Part shown: in pieces, positions 20,800 through 33,049 of the stretch
Numbering within the stretch: position 1 is the stretch's first letter
Layout of the letters: each line of letters starts with the position of its first letter
Assembly: GCA_902620585.1 (NCBI GenBank)
Contig: CACNJC010000003.1
Span: 1-64,000, forward strand
Length of the DNA: 64,000 bases
Reading direction: 5' to 3'
Origin: an uncultured Pelagibacteraceae bacterium
GTDB taxonomy: Bacteria > Pseudomonadota > Alphaproteobacteria > Pelagibacterales > Pelagibacteraceae
The notes under the pieces: model-generated
What the model was told of the DNA's origin: nothing
What the model saw: only the letters and a program-made list of their open reading frames with translations
Databases searched by the model: none
Translations under genes and position numbers: made by a program

Positions 20800-22460
20800 T
20801 AAATTCTAGCAATATTAATATTAGTAAAAGGCTTTTTGCCTGTTTTATCTTTAACAATTTTTCTGCAATTTTGCTTGATCGTTTCAACTAAATTTTTTTC
20901 TTGATTTTTGCTCGATAAAGAAAATGTTTTGCAAATATTAAAAATCTCATCTTCCATATCGAAAATATAATTTTCCATTTCAGCATTTTCTGGAATCCCT
21001 CTTAAAGAAATTATAGGCTTTTTGATTTTGCCATTGTTTGAGATAATTAATGTAATTTCTAAATATCCATTTAAAGCTAAATTTTTTCTATCTTTTATTG
21101 ACCTAGAGTCTGCATCGACTCCGAGATTACCATCTAAATATAATCTTCCGGATGGGGCTTTATCAATTATCTCTGGCTTATCCCCAGGGAGAATTTTAAT
21201 TATATCGCCATTTTCAATTAATAAAGTTTTAGGTATTTGCATTTCTTTTGCAAACGCTACGTGTTCTTTCATGTGTCTATGTTCGCCATGAACAGGAATT
21301 ATACATCTTGGTTTTACCCATTTATACATATCTTTTAAATCATCTCTATTTGGATGGCCCGATACATGAACAAATGCATTTTCTTCAGTTATAATTTCTA
21401 TATCGTTTCGTACAATTAGATTTTGTAATTGATAAAGCTTTTTTTCATTTCCAGGAATAATCTTTGATGAGAATATAACACAATCACCTTCTTCAATAAA
21501 AACTTCTGGGTGAACGCCATTTACAATTCTATTCATTGCTCCCATTGGTTCTCCTTGGCTGCCTGTAGCTAAATATAAGATTTTATCTCTAGACATATTA
21601 TTTGCATCCTTTGGCTCTATTGGTTCAATTAAGTTACCCAAATAACCACATTTTTTTGCTGCTTTATAAATTCTTTGCATTGAGCGTCCTACTAGACATA
21701 ACGATCTGTTAGTTTTTTTTGCACAGAAAAAAATAGATTCCATCCTAGCGACATTAGAAGCAAAAGATGTAACCAAAATTCTTTTGGATTTAGTTTCCAT
21801 TATTTTTAATAAACTATCTCTCACGTCGGACTCTGAACCTGCGCGACCTGGATCAAAAACATTTGTAGAGTCACAAATCATGACGGAAACACCTTTTTGT
21901 CCAATTTTTTTTAATTTTTCTTCATCTATTTTTCCACCTATTAATGGATTCGGATCTATTTTCCAATCACCGGTATGTAGAATTGTCCCTAAAGGGGTAG
22001 TAATGCTCAATCCATTAGGTTCTAATATTGAATGAGTTAAAGTAACAAAATCAATTTCAAACGAACCTAATTTAATTTTAGCATTTAAAGGAACTATGTT
22101 TAGATATTTTGAAATATCAATTTTTTTCTCTTTAAATTTCTCCTGAATTAATACAGCGGTAAAAGGCGTGGCATATATTTTACATTTTAGATCAGGCCAA
22201 ATATGTGCAACTGACCCGATGTGATCTTCGTGTGCATGAGTAAGTATTATACCCAGTAGATCATCTTTTTTTTCAATTATGAATCCAGCGTCTGGAATTA
22301 TTAAATCTATACCTGGTATGGAGTCGTCTGCAAATGTAACACCCATATCAACAATTATCCATTTTTGATTTTTTTCATTTCCATAAGCATAAAGATTCAT
22401 GTTCATGCCTATTTCTCCTGATCCACCCAAAGGGCAAAAAATTAATTCATCTTTTTTCAT
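20799..22460 (-). CDS. rnj: Ribonuclease J
   Basis: Metallo-beta-lactamase LTHAHEDHIGSV, PLGTILHTGDWKID, beta-CASP TGSQGEPMGAMNRI, HVSGHPNRDDLK, PVHGEHRH. Confidence 0.94.
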   Translation of the reverse strand: MKKDELIFCPLGGSGEIGMNMNLYAYGNEKNQKWIIVDMGVTFADDSIPGIDLIIPDAGFIIEKKDDLLGIILTHAHEDHIGSVAHIWPDLKCKIYATPFTAVLIQEKFKEKKIDISKYLNIVPLNAKIKLGSFEIDFVTLTHSILEPNGLSITTPLGTILHTGDWKIDPNPLIGGKIDEEKLKKIGQKGVSVMICDSTNVFDPGRAGSESDVRDSLLKIMETKSKRILVTSFASNVARMESIFFCAKKTNRSLCLVGRSMQRIYKAAKKCGYLGNLIEPIEPKDANNMSRDKILYLATGSQGEPMGAMNRIVNGVHPEVFIEEGDCVIFSSKIIPGNEKKLYQLQNLIVRNDIEIITEENAFVHVSGHPNRDDLKDMYKWVKPRCIIPVHGEHRHMKEHVAFAKEMQIPKTLLIENGDIIKILPGDKPEIIDKAPSGRLYLDGNLGVDADSRSIKDRKNLALNGYLEITLIISNNGKIKKPIISLRGIPENAEMENYIFDMEDEIFNICKTFSLSSKNQEKNLVETIKQNCRKIVKDKTGKKPFTNINIARI

Positions 22461-23203
22461 AATTCTTTAAGAATTTTTGCAATTCCTTTTATTGTAATAT
22501 TTTGGTCAATTAAAACTTTTCTTTTGTGTATATGTCTTTTAAATAACTTAGCATGACCACCTGTTAAAATAATTTTATAATTAATATTAGATTTCAAAGA
22601 TATTTTTTTAATTATGTTATTTATTAAACCCTCATATCCCCAAATAAATCCTGCGTTGAGGGCCTCTTTAGTATTTTTACCGTAATCTTTTTGTGAATTT
22701 TTCAATTTTAACAAAGGTAATAAGGCTGTAGCTTTGTTTAAATTTAAAATAGATAAGTTTATACCAGGAGAAATCACTCCACCCTCATATACGCCATTCT
22801 TAACAATATCAAATGTAGTTGCTGTACCAAAATCAATTATGATACTATTCTTAAAATTTAATGATCCGATAGCGTTTGATATTCTATCCGAACCTAATTG
22901 ATTATAGTTTTTAATATTTATCTTAATTATCTTTCTTATATTAGTTTCCTTGATTTCAATAACTTTAAATTTTTTAATTTGTAAATTTTTTTTTATAATT
23001 TTAAACGCTTTAGGTACAACGCTAGAGAAAATGACTTTATTATTTAAAATTTTTCTATTAAAATTTTTTAAAAAACTAATTTCGAACTTTCTATTAAATA
23101 TCTTTTTTGTTTCCAAATTATATGTCTTTTTGATCTTAAAGCTGCTGCTTAAAATTGATAGTTTAATAAATGTATTTCCTATATCACCAACTAAATAATT
23201 CAT
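22457..23203 (-). CDS. coaX: Type III pantothenate kinase
   Basis: VGDIGNTFIKL, GSDRISNAIG, IIDFGTATTFDIV, GGVISPGINLS. Confidence 0.93.
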   Translation of the reverse strand: MNYLVGDIGNTFIKLSILSSSFKIKKTYNLETKKIFNRKFEISFLKNFNRKILNNKVIFSSVVPKAFKIIKKNLQIKKFKVIEIKETNIRKIIKINIKNYNQLGSDRISNAIGSLNFKNSIIIDFGTATTFDIVKNGVYEGGVISPGINLSILNLNKATALLPLLKLKNSQKDYGKNTKEALNAGFIWGYEGLINNIIKKISLKSNINYKIILTGGHAKLFKRHIHKRKVLIDQNITIKGIAKILKEL

Positions 23204-23763
23204 TTGTATTTTCTTTTTAAATCTAAAAATTTAAATGTTTTCACATCTTTTATAAATTTTTCATACATTTTTTTAAAATCCTTTAAAATTCTTTCATTAT
23301 CTACTTTTTTTTTTGTAAAATCTTGCATAGAGGTTGTTTTATAATTTTTTATGTTGGGAGAAGCGGATGTATTAATGCCAACGCCTATAATTAAAAACTC
23401 TTTATCTTTAAATTTAATGAATTCTTGCAATATTCCACACACCTTTTTTTTTTCAATCAATAAATCGTTTGGCCACTTTATACTTATTCTATTAAGTAAA
23501 TATTTTGACAAAATTTTTCTTATCAAATATGCATTTAATAAAGCATATTGTTTAAAATTAATCTTTTTAGAATCTATTATTAATAAGATTGATAAAAATA
23601 TGTTTCCTTTTAATGAAATCCATTTCTTTCCCATTGTACCTCTTCCTTTTGTCTGTTTTTTTGAAAAAATTAAAGTAGGTGTTGAAATATTTTTTTTTAT
23701 AAGTTTATGAGCTATATCGTTTGTACTTTTAACAGTCTTAAATTTTTCTAATCTTATTTTCAT
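23200..23763 (-). CDS. birA: Biotin-acetyl-CoA-carboxylase ligase
   Basis: KSTNDIAHKLI, KKQTKGRGTMGKKWIS, IKWPNDLLIEKKKVCGIL, GVGINT. Confidence 0.92.
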   Translation of the reverse strand: MKIRLEKFKTVKSTNDIAHKLIKKNISTPTLIFSKKQTKGRGTMGKKWISLKGNIFLSILLIIDSKKINFKQYALLNAYLIRKILSKYLLNRISIKWPNDLLIEKKKVCGILQEFIKFKDKEFLIIGVGINTSASPNIKNYKTTSMQDFTKKKVDNERILKDFKKMYEKFIKDVKTFKFLDLKRKYK

Positions 23764-25175
23764 TGGACAAATAAAGTATTAACTATGTTATTTAAAAAGG
23801 ATGGATATAGAAAAAAAGATATTAAAATACTGCAGCTTATTAAAACAGTAATTTGAGCAATTTTATTTTTTATTGGATCAAAGATGATAGAGCTGTCGTC
23901 AAAATAAATTGTCTTAATAACTTTTAAATAGTAAAAAGCGGATATCACAGTTGTAAGTAATCCAACAATAGCTAAAACATACATTTCTTGCTCAAGCACT
24001 GCAGCAAATATATAAAATTTTGCAAAAAAACCTGCTAATGGTGGAATCCCCGCCAAAGAAAATAAAATGATTAAAAAAGAAAAAGCTAAAATTGGATGTT
24101 TTTTTGAAATTCCGGATAGATCTGAAATATTTTCCCTATATTCTCCATCTTTTTTCATTAAATATAAACAAGAGAATGCTCCGATATTCATTACTACGTA
24201 AATTGTTATATAGACGATTGTGCTTTCATAACCAGGTAAGACTCCTGTTGCTACTCCAGCTAAAGCGTATCCGATATGGCCTATTGAACTGTAAGCTAAA
24301 AGTCTCTTAATATTTTTTTGCACGATTGCGGCAACTGCTCCCAAAATCATTGAAGCGATGGAAATAAAGATAATAATTGATTGCCATTCGAATAAAATAT
24401 TTTTAAAAGGTATAAGCATAAATTTGATTAATAAAGCTAAACCTGCAACTTTTGGAACTACCGCAAAGAAACTGGTTATAGAAGTTGGTGCTCCCTCATA
24501 AACATCTGGTGTCCACATATGAAAAGGAACAGCCGAAACTTTAAATGCTAATCCAACTAATATAAATACCATTGCGAAAATTGAACCTGTGTTTTCTTTA
24601 TTTAGTTGATCTGCAATTTGTTCAAAATTTGTTGTTCCTGTAAATCCATATAGTAAAGAACAACCGTATAGTAAAAGTCCTGAAGATAATGCGCTTAGCA
24701 CAAAGTATTTTAATCCTGACTCAGTTGATCTTGTATTATCTCGATCAATTGAAGCTAAGATGTATAATGCTAATGATTGCATCTCAAGACCTAAGTAAAA
24801 TAAAATTAAGTCATTTGAGCTTAACATAAAAAACATGCCTAAAATTGAAATCAGTATAATTATAGGGTATTCAAATTTATTTATTTTATTGTCAAAAATA
24901 AAAGCTTTTGATGAATTTAAAACAAACAATGTAGAAATAAGAATTAAAACTTTAAAAAAGTTTGAAAAATTATCTCTAATAAAACTTTCTAAAAATATTT
25001 TTTCTGCATTGTTTGGGCTATTTAATATTATCGCGATAGTGATTAATATAATCGCCGTCGTTAAATTAAAAACTAAACTAAAACTATTTCTTACAAAAAC
25101 ACCGATCATTAAAATTCCGAAAATCGATAAAGTTAAGAAAACTTCAGGTAACATTATATTTAAATTCAAAATCAT
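23760..25175 (-). CDS. nuoN: NADH-quinone oxidoreductase subunit N
   Basis: Multi-TM antiporter-like subunit; FHMWTPDVYEGAPTS, AYSSIGHIGYALAG; last gene of nuo operon. Confidence 0.95.
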   Translation of the reverse strand: MILNLNIMLPEVFLTLSIFGILMIGVFVRNSFSLVFNLTTAIILITIAIILNSPNNAEKIFLESFIRDNFSNFFKVLILISTLFVLNSSKAFIFDNKINKFEYPIIILISILGMFFMLSSNDLILFYLGLEMQSLALYILASIDRDNTRSTESGLKYFVLSALSSGLLLYGCSLLYGFTGTTNFEQIADQLNKENTGSIFAMVFILVGLAFKVSAVPFHMWTPDVYEGAPTSITSFFAVVPKVAGLALLIKFMLIPFKNILFEWQSIIIFISIASMILGAVAAIVQKNIKRLLAYSSIGHIGYALAGVATGVLPGYESTIVYITIYVVMNIGAFSCLYLMKKDGEYRENISDLSGISKKHPILAFSFLIILFSLAGIPPLAGFFAKFYIFAAVLEQEMYVLAIVGLLTTVISAFYYLKVIKTIYFDDSSIIFDPIKNKIAQITVLISCSILISFFLYPSFLNNIVNTLFVQ

Positions 25176-26665
25176 TTATTTGCTATACTTATGTTTATAA
25201 TCGATTGCTCATAATTATTTATCAAATTATCAACTGACACATTTAAGGTTTCAATTAAAGGCGTGGGATAAAATCCAAAGAAAACTACAAAAAAAGCAAG
25301 CGAAGTTAACATAAAAATTTCTAATCTATTTGTATCCTTTAAAGATTTTATATCTTCGTTAATTACTTTGCCAAATATAACTCTTTTTGTTAACCAGAGC
25401 ATGTAAGCTGCCCCTAAAACAACACCAACGGTTGCTAAAATTGCAAAAAGATAATTTTTTTGAAAAGCACCAGTCAAAATTAAAAATTCACCTAAAAAGC
25501 CAGTTGTCCCAGGTAGTCCAAGAGCTGCTAAAGCAAAAACTAAGAATAAAAAAGAATACTTTGGTAAATATGTTACCAGCCCTCCATATTTGCTTATCAA
25601 CCTTGAATGTAACCTGTCGTAAACTACTCCTACACATAGAAATAACGCTGCGGATATCAAGCCATGGCTGATCATTTGATAAATGCTACCTTCTATTCCT
25701 TGTTTCGTTAGTGTGAATATTCCTAAAGTAACATAACCCATATGTGCAACAGAAGAATATGCTATTAACTTCTTCATATCGTCTTGCATAAGAGCAACTA
25801 GAGATGTGTAGATAATTGCAATTATACTTAAAGTGAAAACTAACGGTGTAAAAAATTCTGAAGCAAACGGGAACATTGGTATTGAAAATCTCAAAAAACC
25901 GTATCCTGCCATTTTTAAAAGTATAGCAGCTAATATAACAGAGCCAGCCGTGGGAGCTTCAACATGTGCATCTGGAAGCCAAGTGTGAACTGGCCACATA
26001 GGAGTTTTGACAGCAAAAGAACTAAAGAATGCTAACCATAATAAATTTTGATAATCTTTAGGAATTTTTATTTCATAAATCGATGTAATATCAGTAGTCC
26101 CTGTCAACCAGTAAATAACGATGATTGCAACAAGCATGAGAACTGATCCTAATAAAGTAAAAAGAAAAAATTTAAATGCTGAGTAAACTCTTTTTGGTCC
26201 ACCCCATACACCTATTATTAAAAACATAGGTATTAATCCTGCTTCAAAGAATAAGTAGAATATAACTAAATCTAAAGAACAAAAAACTCCTATGATGAAT
26301 GTTTCTAAAACTAATATCGCAATTAGAAATTCTTTAATTCTATCTTTTACACTGTTAATACAAGAGATTATACAAATTGGAGTGATAAAGGTTGTTAAAA
26401 CAATAAAAAGAATTGAGATTCCATCTACACCTAATTTAAATTTAATAAAATTATTTATCCATGATTTTTCTTCAATAAATTGAAATTCTGAGGAACTTAA
26501 GTCCATAGAGTACCAAAGAAATAAAGATAATAATAAAGTTGCAATGCTTCCAAAAAGAGAAATATAGATTGAACTAAAATTATTTTTTTGATCTTTGGAT
26601 AAAAAGATAAATAGAGAGCTAATAATTGGCAGAAATATAAGTGTTGATAATATCGGAAAATTCAT
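25172..26665 (-). CDS. nuoM: NADH-quinone oxidoreductase subunit M
   Basis: PMWPVHTWLPDAHVEAPTAGSVILA, AYSSVAHMGYV, operon position. Confidence 0.96.
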   Translation of the reverse strand: MNFPILSTLIFLPIISSLFIFLSKDQKNNFSSIYISLFGSIATLLLSLFLWYSMDLSSSEFQFIEEKSWINNFIKFKLGVDGISILFIVLTTFITPICIISCINSVKDRIKEFLIAILVLETFIIGVFCSLDLVIFYLFFEAGLIPMFLIIGVWGGPKRVYSAFKFFLFTLLGSVLMLVAIIVIYWLTGTTDITSIYEIKIPKDYQNLLWLAFFSSFAVKTPMWPVHTWLPDAHVEAPTAGSVILAAILLKMAGYGFLRFSIPMFPFASEFFTPLVFTLSIIAIIYTSLVALMQDDMKKLIAYSSVAHMGYVTLGIFTLTKQGIEGSIYQMISHGLISAALFLCVGVVYDRLHSRLISKYGGLVTYLPKYSFLFLVFALAALGLPGTTGFLGEFLILTGAFQKNYLFAILATVGVVLGAAYMLWLTKRVIFGKVINEDIKSLKDTNRLEIFMLTSLAFFVVFFGFYPTPLIETLNVSVDNLINNYEQSIINISIANK

Positions 26666-26666
26666 A

Positions 26667-28574
26667 TTAGTTTATAATTAAATAAGTTAATAAAATAGAT
26701 AGTCCAATTAACATCACAAACGCATAATCATAAATAAAACCAGTTTGAAATTTTCCAGCTTTATTCGAAACAAATTTAACTAATTTTGAAATTCCATCAG
26801 GACCAAATCTATCAATTGTTCCTAAGTCACCTTTTTTCCAAAAGAAAGAGCCAATCTTTTTTAGAGGAGCTACGATAATGACATCATATAGCTCGTCAAT
26901 ATACCATTTGTTTAATAAAAAATTGTATAAAGGTAAGTTGGTATTTTTAAAACTATCTAAAATTTTCGTATTAGAGATGAAATAATAATAAGACAACGGT
27001 ATCGCTAAAACTACTAAACAAGGCGTAAGCAATAAAAACCAAATTGGGATATCATCGTGTTTAATTTCCTCAAGAAAAAATACCGATGTCTTCCAGAAAT
27101 CATTGCTATGGTGACCAATTAAAATTTCTTTAAAAAGGAATCCACAAAAAATAGCACCAATAGCTAAAAAAAATAATGGTAGTAACATAACTAGTGGTGA
27201 CTCGTGAGTTTCTTTTATTGATAAGGTTTTATTATTGTAATCACCATGAAATGTTTTAAAGAATAGTCTCCAAGAATATATAGATGTTAGAAATGCTGTT
27301 GAAATGCCTATGATAGCTGCATAGTTTCCTAACAACGAATTACTCAAATAAGCAAACTCTATAATTGCATCTTTTGAATAAAAACCAGATAAAAAAGGGA
27401 AACCTGTTAATGCCAAAGTTCCAATAAGCATAAAGACATAGGTAAAAGGAAGTTTTTTTCTGACTCCGCCCATGTTCCTTATATCTTGCTCGTCTTTAAA
27501 AGCATGTATCACTGAACCTGATCCTAAAAATAATAATGCTTTAAAAAAAGCATGTGTAAATAAATGAAACATTGCAACATGATAAGCCCCTACACCTGCA
27601 GCAAAAAACATGTAACCTAATTGACTACAAGTTGAGTAAGCAACAATCTTTTTTATATCATTTTGAACAAGCGCTACCGAGGCTGCAAATATTGCTGTAA
27701 TCATCCCAACAATCGTCACTAAATTCAATGCTGTTTGTGAGAACTCAAATAAAGGTGAACATCTTACTACAAGGAATACTCCTGCTGTTACCATTGTGGC
27801 TGCATGGATTAAAGCTGAAACAGGTGTTGGACCTTCCATTGCATCTGGAAGCCAGGTATGTAACAAAAATTGAGCTGATTTTCCCATTGCTCCAATAAAT
27901 AAAAAGATACAAATTAGAGTTATTAAGCTTGATTCAAATCCGAAAAATGAAATTTTTTTATCTATAAATTGAGGTGTTAATTGAAAGACTTCATCGAAAT
28001 TAATTGTACCAAAATAATAAAAAATTATAAAAATACCAATAGCTAACCCAAAATCACCTACTCGATTGACAATAAATGCTTTTATTGCGGCATTGTTCGC
28101 TGTTTCTCTTTTATACCAAAATCCAATTAGTAAATATGAACATAAGCCAACACCTTCCCAGCCAAAAAATAATTGTAAAAAATTATCTGAAACAACAAGA
28201 GCTAACATTGAAAAAGTGAAAAGTGAAAGATAAGACATAAACCGAGGTTTATGAGGATCATGACTCATATAGCCAATGGAATAAATATGCACCAAAGCTG
28301 AAATTAAAGTTACAACAACTAGCATAATTGAACTTAGTGGATCTATATTGATAGACCAATTTGCTTTAAATGCTCCTGAACTTATCCATTCAAAAATTTT
28401 GTAATTTCCATAAATATCATTATTAATTCCTTTGTAAAAAACAAATACTGATAAAACTGCTGATACACTTATAAAAAAACTAGTGATAATTTCTGAAAAA
28501 TACCTTGTAGTCGATCTACCTAGGTAGCCAACTATAGCTCCAAGTAATGGAAGAAAAATTATTGCGTATTCCAT
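26667..28574 (-). CDS. nuoL: NADH-quinone oxidoreductase subunit L
   Basis: GWEGVGLCSYLLIGFW, LLHTWLPDAMEGPTPVSALIHAATMVTAGV. Confidence 0.97.
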   Translation of the reverse strand: MEYAIIFLPLLGAIVGYLGRSTTRYFSEIITSFFISVSAVLSVFVFYKGINNDIYGNYKIFEWISSGAFKANWSINIDPLSSIMLVVVTLISALVHIYSIGYMSHDPHKPRFMSYLSLFTFSMLALVVSDNFLQLFFGWEGVGLCSYLLIGFWYKRETANNAAIKAFIVNRVGDFGLAIGIFIIFYYFGTINFDEVFQLTPQFIDKKISFFGFESSLITLICIFLFIGAMGKSAQFLLHTWLPDAMEGPTPVSALIHAATMVTAGVFLVVRCSPLFEFSQTALNLVTIVGMITAIFAASVALVQNDIKKIVAYSTCSQLGYMFFAAGVGAYHVAMFHLFTHAFFKALLFLGSGSVIHAFKDEQDIRNMGGVRKKLPFTYVFMLIGTLALTGFPFLSGFYSKDAIIEFAYLSNSLLGNYAAIIGISTAFLTSIYSWRLFFKTFHGDYNNKTLSIKETHESPLVMLLPLFFLAIGAIFCGFLFKEILIGHHSNDFWKTSVFFLEEIKHDDIPIWFLLLTPCLVVLAIPLSYYYFISNTKILDSFKNTNLPLYNFLLNKWYIDELYDVIIVAPLKKIGSFFWKKGDLGTIDRFGPDGISKLVKFVSNKAGKFQTGFIYDYAFVMLIGLSILLTYLIIN

Positions 28575-28886
28575 TTATCCTTTCATTCCATGAATATCTT
28601 CAACCCGAATTGATCCTCGATTTCTGTAGTAAACCACTATAATTGCTAGTCCTATAGCTGCTTCTGCTGCTGCAACAGTCAAAATAAGCATAGTAAAAAT
28701 TTGTCCAACAATATCTCCTGAGAAAATAGAAAATGATATTAGATTTATATTTACTGAAAGAAGTATTAGTTCTATTGACATCAATATAACGATAACGTTC
28801 TTTCTATTAAGAAAAATTCCCATGACCCCTAAGAAAAATATAATTGCTCCCAGTGACAAATAGTGACCTAAACCTATTTCAATCAT
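28575..28886 (-). CDS. nuoK: NADH-quinone oxidoreductase subunit K
   Basis: Three-[35 protein letters not shown]. Confidence 0.95.
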   Translation of the reverse strand: MIEIGLGHYLSLGAIIFFLGVMGIFLNRKNVIVILMSIELILLSVNINLISFSIFSGDIVGQIFTMLILTVAAAEAAIGLAIIVVYYRNRGSIRVEDIHGMKG

Positions 28887-29505
28887 CTATTTTTACTCCT
28901 TTGTTAGACTCGACTTTTAATAATTGTACAGAGGACTCCGGATCTCTTGATATTTGTTTAAAATAGTTTTGTTTTTTCACCCCTGATCTTTTTCTAAAAG
29001 TAAGCAATATAGCGCCAATCATTGATAAAAGTAGAATAACACCAGCTATTTGAAAATATAAAATATAGTCAGTGTACATAACTAATCCTAATTGATGAGT
29101 ATTAGAAATATTTGAAATCTCAAGCGTGCTACTGTTCATTAAGTTGTCTTTTTGCTTCCATCCTCCTACAACTACAAGTAATTCTAAAAAAATTAATACA
29201 CTTACAATTAATCCCGTGGGAATATGTGTTGATTTTTTTCCAATAAACCAAGATTGTTTTTGTTCTGCTACGTTTAACATCATTACAACAAATAAAAACA
29301 ATACTGCTACGGCACCAACATAAACAATAAGAATAATCATGCCTAAGAATTCAGCACCTACCATTATGAATAAACAACCGACTGAAATAAAATCCAAAAT
29401 TAAAAAAAATACTGAATTTACTGTATTCCTAGATGTAATTACCATTAGGGAGGAAAATATCGCTATTATTGAAAAAAAATAAAAAAATAAAGTATGAGTT
29501 AGCAT
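28879..29505 (-). CDS. nuoJ: NADH-quinone oxidoreductase subunit J
   Basis: [27 protein letters not shown]. Confidence 0.95.
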   Translation of the reverse strand: MLTHTLFFYFFSIIAIFSSLMVITSRNTVNSVFFLILDFISVGCLFIMVGAEFLGMIILIVYVGAVAVLFLFVVMMLNVAEQKQSWFIGKKSTHIPTGLIVSVLIFLELLVVVGGWKQKDNLMNSSTLEISNISNTHQLGLVMYTDYILYFQIAGVILLLSMIGAILLTFRKRSGVKKQNYFKQISRDPESSVQLLKVESNKGVKIDD

Positions 29506-29991
29506 TTATCTGTAGGGTTTATCTAACTTTATATTTTTAGCTAGAACTGACTCCCATCTATCTCCGTTATCTAATAATTTCTGTTTATTATAATAAAGTT
29601 CCTCTCTTGTTTCTGTTGCAAACTCAAAATTTGGACCTTGAACTATCGCATCAACTGGGCAAGACTCTTGGCATAAACCACAATAAATACATTTCAACAT
29701 ATCGATATCATATCTTGTTGTTTTTCTACTGCCATCTGACCTTTCAGTAGACTCTATGGTAATCGCTTGAGCCGGACAGACTGCTTCACATAATTTGCAA
29801 GCGATACATCTCTCTTCACCATTAGGATATCTTCTTAAAGCATGTTCACCCCTCATTCGTGGACTGATTGAACCTTTTTCGAATGGATAGTTTATTGTTT
29901 TTGATTTTTTAAAAATTTCTTTAACGGCCATAATTAAACCTTTGATAAACTCTATTAGAAAAATCGTTTTTAATATTCTGTTAATGCTCAT
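29506..29991 (-). CDS. nuoI: NADH-quinone oxidoreductase subunit I
   Basis: Two 4Fe-4S motifs [12 protein letters not shown] and [27 protein letters not shown]. Confidence 0.97.
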   Translation of the reverse strand: MSINRILKTIFLIEFIKGLIMAVKEIFKKSKTINYPFEKGSISPRMRGEHALRRYPNGEERCIACKLCEAVCPAQAITIESTERSDGSRKTTRYDIDMLKCIYCGLCQESCPVDAIVQGPNFEFATETREELYYNKQKLLDNGDRWESVLAKNIKLDKPYR

Positions 29992-30998
29992 TAAAAGTTT
30001 CCATTTGGCAATTTGTTAAAATAAAATAAAAAACTCGCTGTTAAAACCAAATATATTAAAGAAAAAGGTAAAAAGATTTTCCATCCTAATCTCATAAGTT
30101 GGTCATATCTATACCTTGGAACAATGGCTTTGATTAAAGCAAATAGTAAAAATAAAAATAATATTTTTAATATCATCCATAATGGAGCTGGTATTAAATT
30201 AATAGGATAAACGTCTAAAATAGGAAGCCACCCTCCTAAAAATAATATTGAACCCATAGCACACATTAATAAAATATTCGCATATTCACCTAACCAAAAC
30301 ATTGCATACATCATTCCAGAGTACTCTGTTTGGTAGCCAGCAACTAATTCGGCCTCTGCTTCCGGTAAATCAAACGGGGGTCTATTTGTTTCAGCTAATG
30401 CTGATATAAAAAAAATTACAAACATTGGAAATAAAGGAATTACATACCATAAGTCTTTTTGAGCTAATACGATGTCTTTCAAATTTAATGAACCTACGCA
30501 AAGAAGAACGTTAATTATAATTATGCCAATTGAAACTTCGTACGAAACCATTTGAGCTGCGGACCTAATTGCTCCTAAAAATGGATATTTTGAGTTTGAG
30601 GCCCAACCACCCATTATAATTCCGTAAACTCCAAGAGATGATATAGCAAATAAATATAAAATTCCTACATTGATATCTGCTAAAACAATTTGCTCACTTA
30701 TTGGGATAACTGCCCAAGCTACTAGTGCTAAAGTCATTGTGACAATAGGAGCTAAAATGAAAACAACTTTATTCGCACTAGCAGGTATAATTATCTCTTT
30801 AAATATATATTTTAATGCATCAGCTATAGTTTGAAAAAGTCCGAAAGGCCCAACAACATTAGGTCCCTTTCTTTTTTGGACTAAACCCCAAACTCTTCTA
30901 TCAAGCCAAACTATCATTGCTACCGATACTAACATCGGTACCAATAAAAAAACTATTTTATATAACTCGTTTCCTAAAATTTGAAAATATTCTAACAT
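29991..30998 (-). CDS. nuoH: NADH-quinone oxidoreductase subunit H
   Basis: ERRVWG-like [43 protein letters not shown]. Track start 31046; ATG at 30998 (MLEYFQ) overlaps the nuoG stop as TAATG. Confidence 0.96.
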   Translation of the reverse strand: MLEYFQILGNELYKIVFLLVPMLVSVAMIVWLDRRVWGLVQKRKGPNVVGPFGLFQTIADALKYIFKEIIIPASANKVVFILAPIVTMTLALVAWAVIPISEQIVLADINVGILYLFAISSLGVYGIIMGGWASNSKYPFLGAIRSAAQMVSYEVSIGIIIINVLLCVGSLNLKDIVLAQKDLWYVIPLFPMFVIFFISALAETNRPPFDLPEAEAELVAGYQTEYSGMMYAMFWLGEYANILLMCAMGSILFLGGWLPILDVYPINLIPAPLWMILKILFLFLLFALIKAIVPRYRYDQLMRLGWKIFLPFSLIYLVLTASFLFYFNKLPNGNF

Positions 30999-33049
30999 TA
31001 ATCTGTAGTTCCAGTCTTTTTTAAATTTTGTCTTATTTGTCTGCACTCGCTCATTGTCTTTGATGAACGTGAAATAGAATTTGAAAAATAATAGTCCAAA
31101 TATTTTATATTGATATCTTCACTAACAAACTCTGTTTTTATTTTATCGTCTAAAACTTTTTTAAATTCAGGAAGTTCATTAATCTTAGAAAAATTTTGGA
31201 TTGAATTTAAAGACTCTTTTCTCAATAAATCAAATTTTAAAAGTTCACTTTTATTTCCTAATTTTTGTATTAGAATATTAAAAATTCTCCAGTCTTCTTT
31301 AGCTTCACCAATAGGGTATGAGGCTTTTTTTGACTCTTGAACTCTGCCCTCTAAATTTTCATAAAGACCATTTTGCTCAGTAAAAGTAGCGCTTGGTAAA
31401 ATCACGTCAGCTATTTCTGCACCTCTATCTCCGTGACTCCCTTGATAAACTATGAATTCATTTTCTTTTTTTATTTGTAAATTATCTGAACCGAGTAAAT
31501 ATAAAAATTTAAATTTATTTGTACTTAATTTTTCAAAAAAAGTGTAATCATCTCCTTTGTTTTTTATGATATTTAGATCGATCAATCCCACTGTTGAAGC
31601 GTTTTGAATTAAGATATTTAAAGCATTCCAATCTTTATTTATGTAATTGTTTGTATTTAAAAAATTTTTTAATTCTTCAAAAATATATTTACCGCTTTTA
31701 GTTTCTAAAGCTGACTCACCAATAATTACTATGGGTTTCTTTGCTGAAAGTAATTTTTTACAAAATTCTCCCTCTTTGTTAATAATTTTTCTAATCTCGT
31801 CAGTTTTAGATCCAATAATCTTATAATTATAAGTAAGGTCTCCTGGATCACCAATTGAATAAATTGGTGTGTTGTTAGTCACTTTTGCTTTTCTTATTCT
31901 TGCATTAAGCATTGTTGCTTCGTGTCTAGGGTTGGTTCCAATTAAAAGTATCAAGTCTGACTCTTCAATACCTTTTATTGAAGAATTAAAAATATAATTC
32001 ATTTTTTCGCTTGGATTAATATAAAATTTTTTTTCTCTAAATTCTAAATTGTCACTTTTTAAAATTTTAAATAGTTTTTTAAAGCCTGTGGTGTTTTCTA
32101 AGCTAACCATATCTCCTATATGTCCAGCTATATCTTCGGATTTAGTATTTTTGATCTTTTCTAGTATGATGTTAATTGCTTCTTCCCAACTTGCTTTTTG
32201 GAATTTATTATTTTTTTTAACGTAAGGAGTATCTAGTCTTTGTTTTAAAAGACCATCGCACGAATATCTTGTTTTATCAGAAATCCATTCTTCGTTTATG
32301 TCATTGTTGAGACGTGGTAATATCCTTTTTACCTCCCAATTATAAGTATCGACTCTAATATTTGATCCAACTGCATCCATCACATCAATGGTTTCGGTTT
32401 TTTTAAGCTCCCATGGTCTAGCTTCAAAAGCGTAAGGCTTTGATGTTAAAGCTCCCACTGGGCAAAGATCGATTACATTAGCAGAAAGCTCTGACTCCAT
32501 AGATTTTTCTAAATAAGTTGTGATTTCCATGTCTTCCCCTCTTCCGATGGCACCAATTTCTGGAACTCCAGCAACCTCAGTCGCAAATCTTACACACCTA
32601 GTGCAGTGAATACATCTAGTCATCTGAGTTTTTATTAAAGGACCCATATATTTTTCTTTAACTGTTCTTTTATTTTCAACAAATCTTGATTTATCTACTC
32701 CATAATACAAAGACTGATCTTGTAGATCGCATTCTCCACCTTGATCACAAACAGGACAATCTAAGGGATGATTAGCTAATAAAAATTCCATAACTCCTTT
32801 TCTTGCTTTTTCTACAAAAGGTGTATTTGTTTTAATATTCATTCCTTCGGTCGCTGGCATGGCACAAGAAGCGATTGGTTTTGCTGATTTTTCCATTTCT
32901 ACAAGACACATCCTGCAATTTCCTGCTATTGATAATTTTTCATGGTAACAAAATCTTGGTATTTCTACATCAGCCAACTCACAAGCTTGAAGAACTGTCA
33001 TTCCTTTTTCAAATTCTATTTCTTTACCATTAATCGTAATTTTAGGCAT
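30998..33049 (-). CDS. nuoG: NADH-quinone oxidoreductase subunit G
   Basis: 2Fe-2S ferredoxin N-terminus, [27 protein letters not shown], molybdopterin-type domain. Confidence 0.96.
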   Translation of the reverse strand: MPKITINGKEIEFEKGMTVLQACELADVEIPRFCYHEKLSIAGNCRMCLVEMEKSAKPIASCAMPATEGMNIKTNTPFVEKARKGVMEFLLANHPLDCPVCDQGGECDLQDQSLYYGVDKSRFVENKRTVKEKYMGPLIKTQMTRCIHCTRCVRFATEVAGVPEIGAIGRGEDMEITTYLEKSMESELSANVIDLCPVGALTSKPYAFEARPWELKKTETIDVMDAVGSNIRVDTYNWEVKRILPRLNNDINEEWISDKTRYSCDGLLKQRLDTPYVKKNNKFQKASWEEAINIILEKIKNTKSEDIAGHIGDMVSLENTTGFKKLFKILKSDNLEFREKKFYINPSEKMNYIFNSSIKGIEESDLILLIGTNPRHEATMLNARIRKAKVTNNTPIYSIGDPGDLTYNYKIIGSKTDEIRKIINKEGEFCKKLLSAKKPIVIIGESALETKSGKYIFEELKNFLNTNNYINKDWNALNILIQNASTVGLIDLNIIKNKGDDYTFFEKLSTNKFKFLYLLGSDNLQIKKENEFIVYQGSHGDRGAEIADVILPSATFTEQNGLYENLEGRVQESKKASYPIGEAKEDWRIFNILIQKLGNKSELLKFDLLRKESLNSIQNFSKINELPEFKKVLDDKIKTEFVSEDINIKYLDYYFSNSISRSSKTMSECRQIRQNLKKTGTTD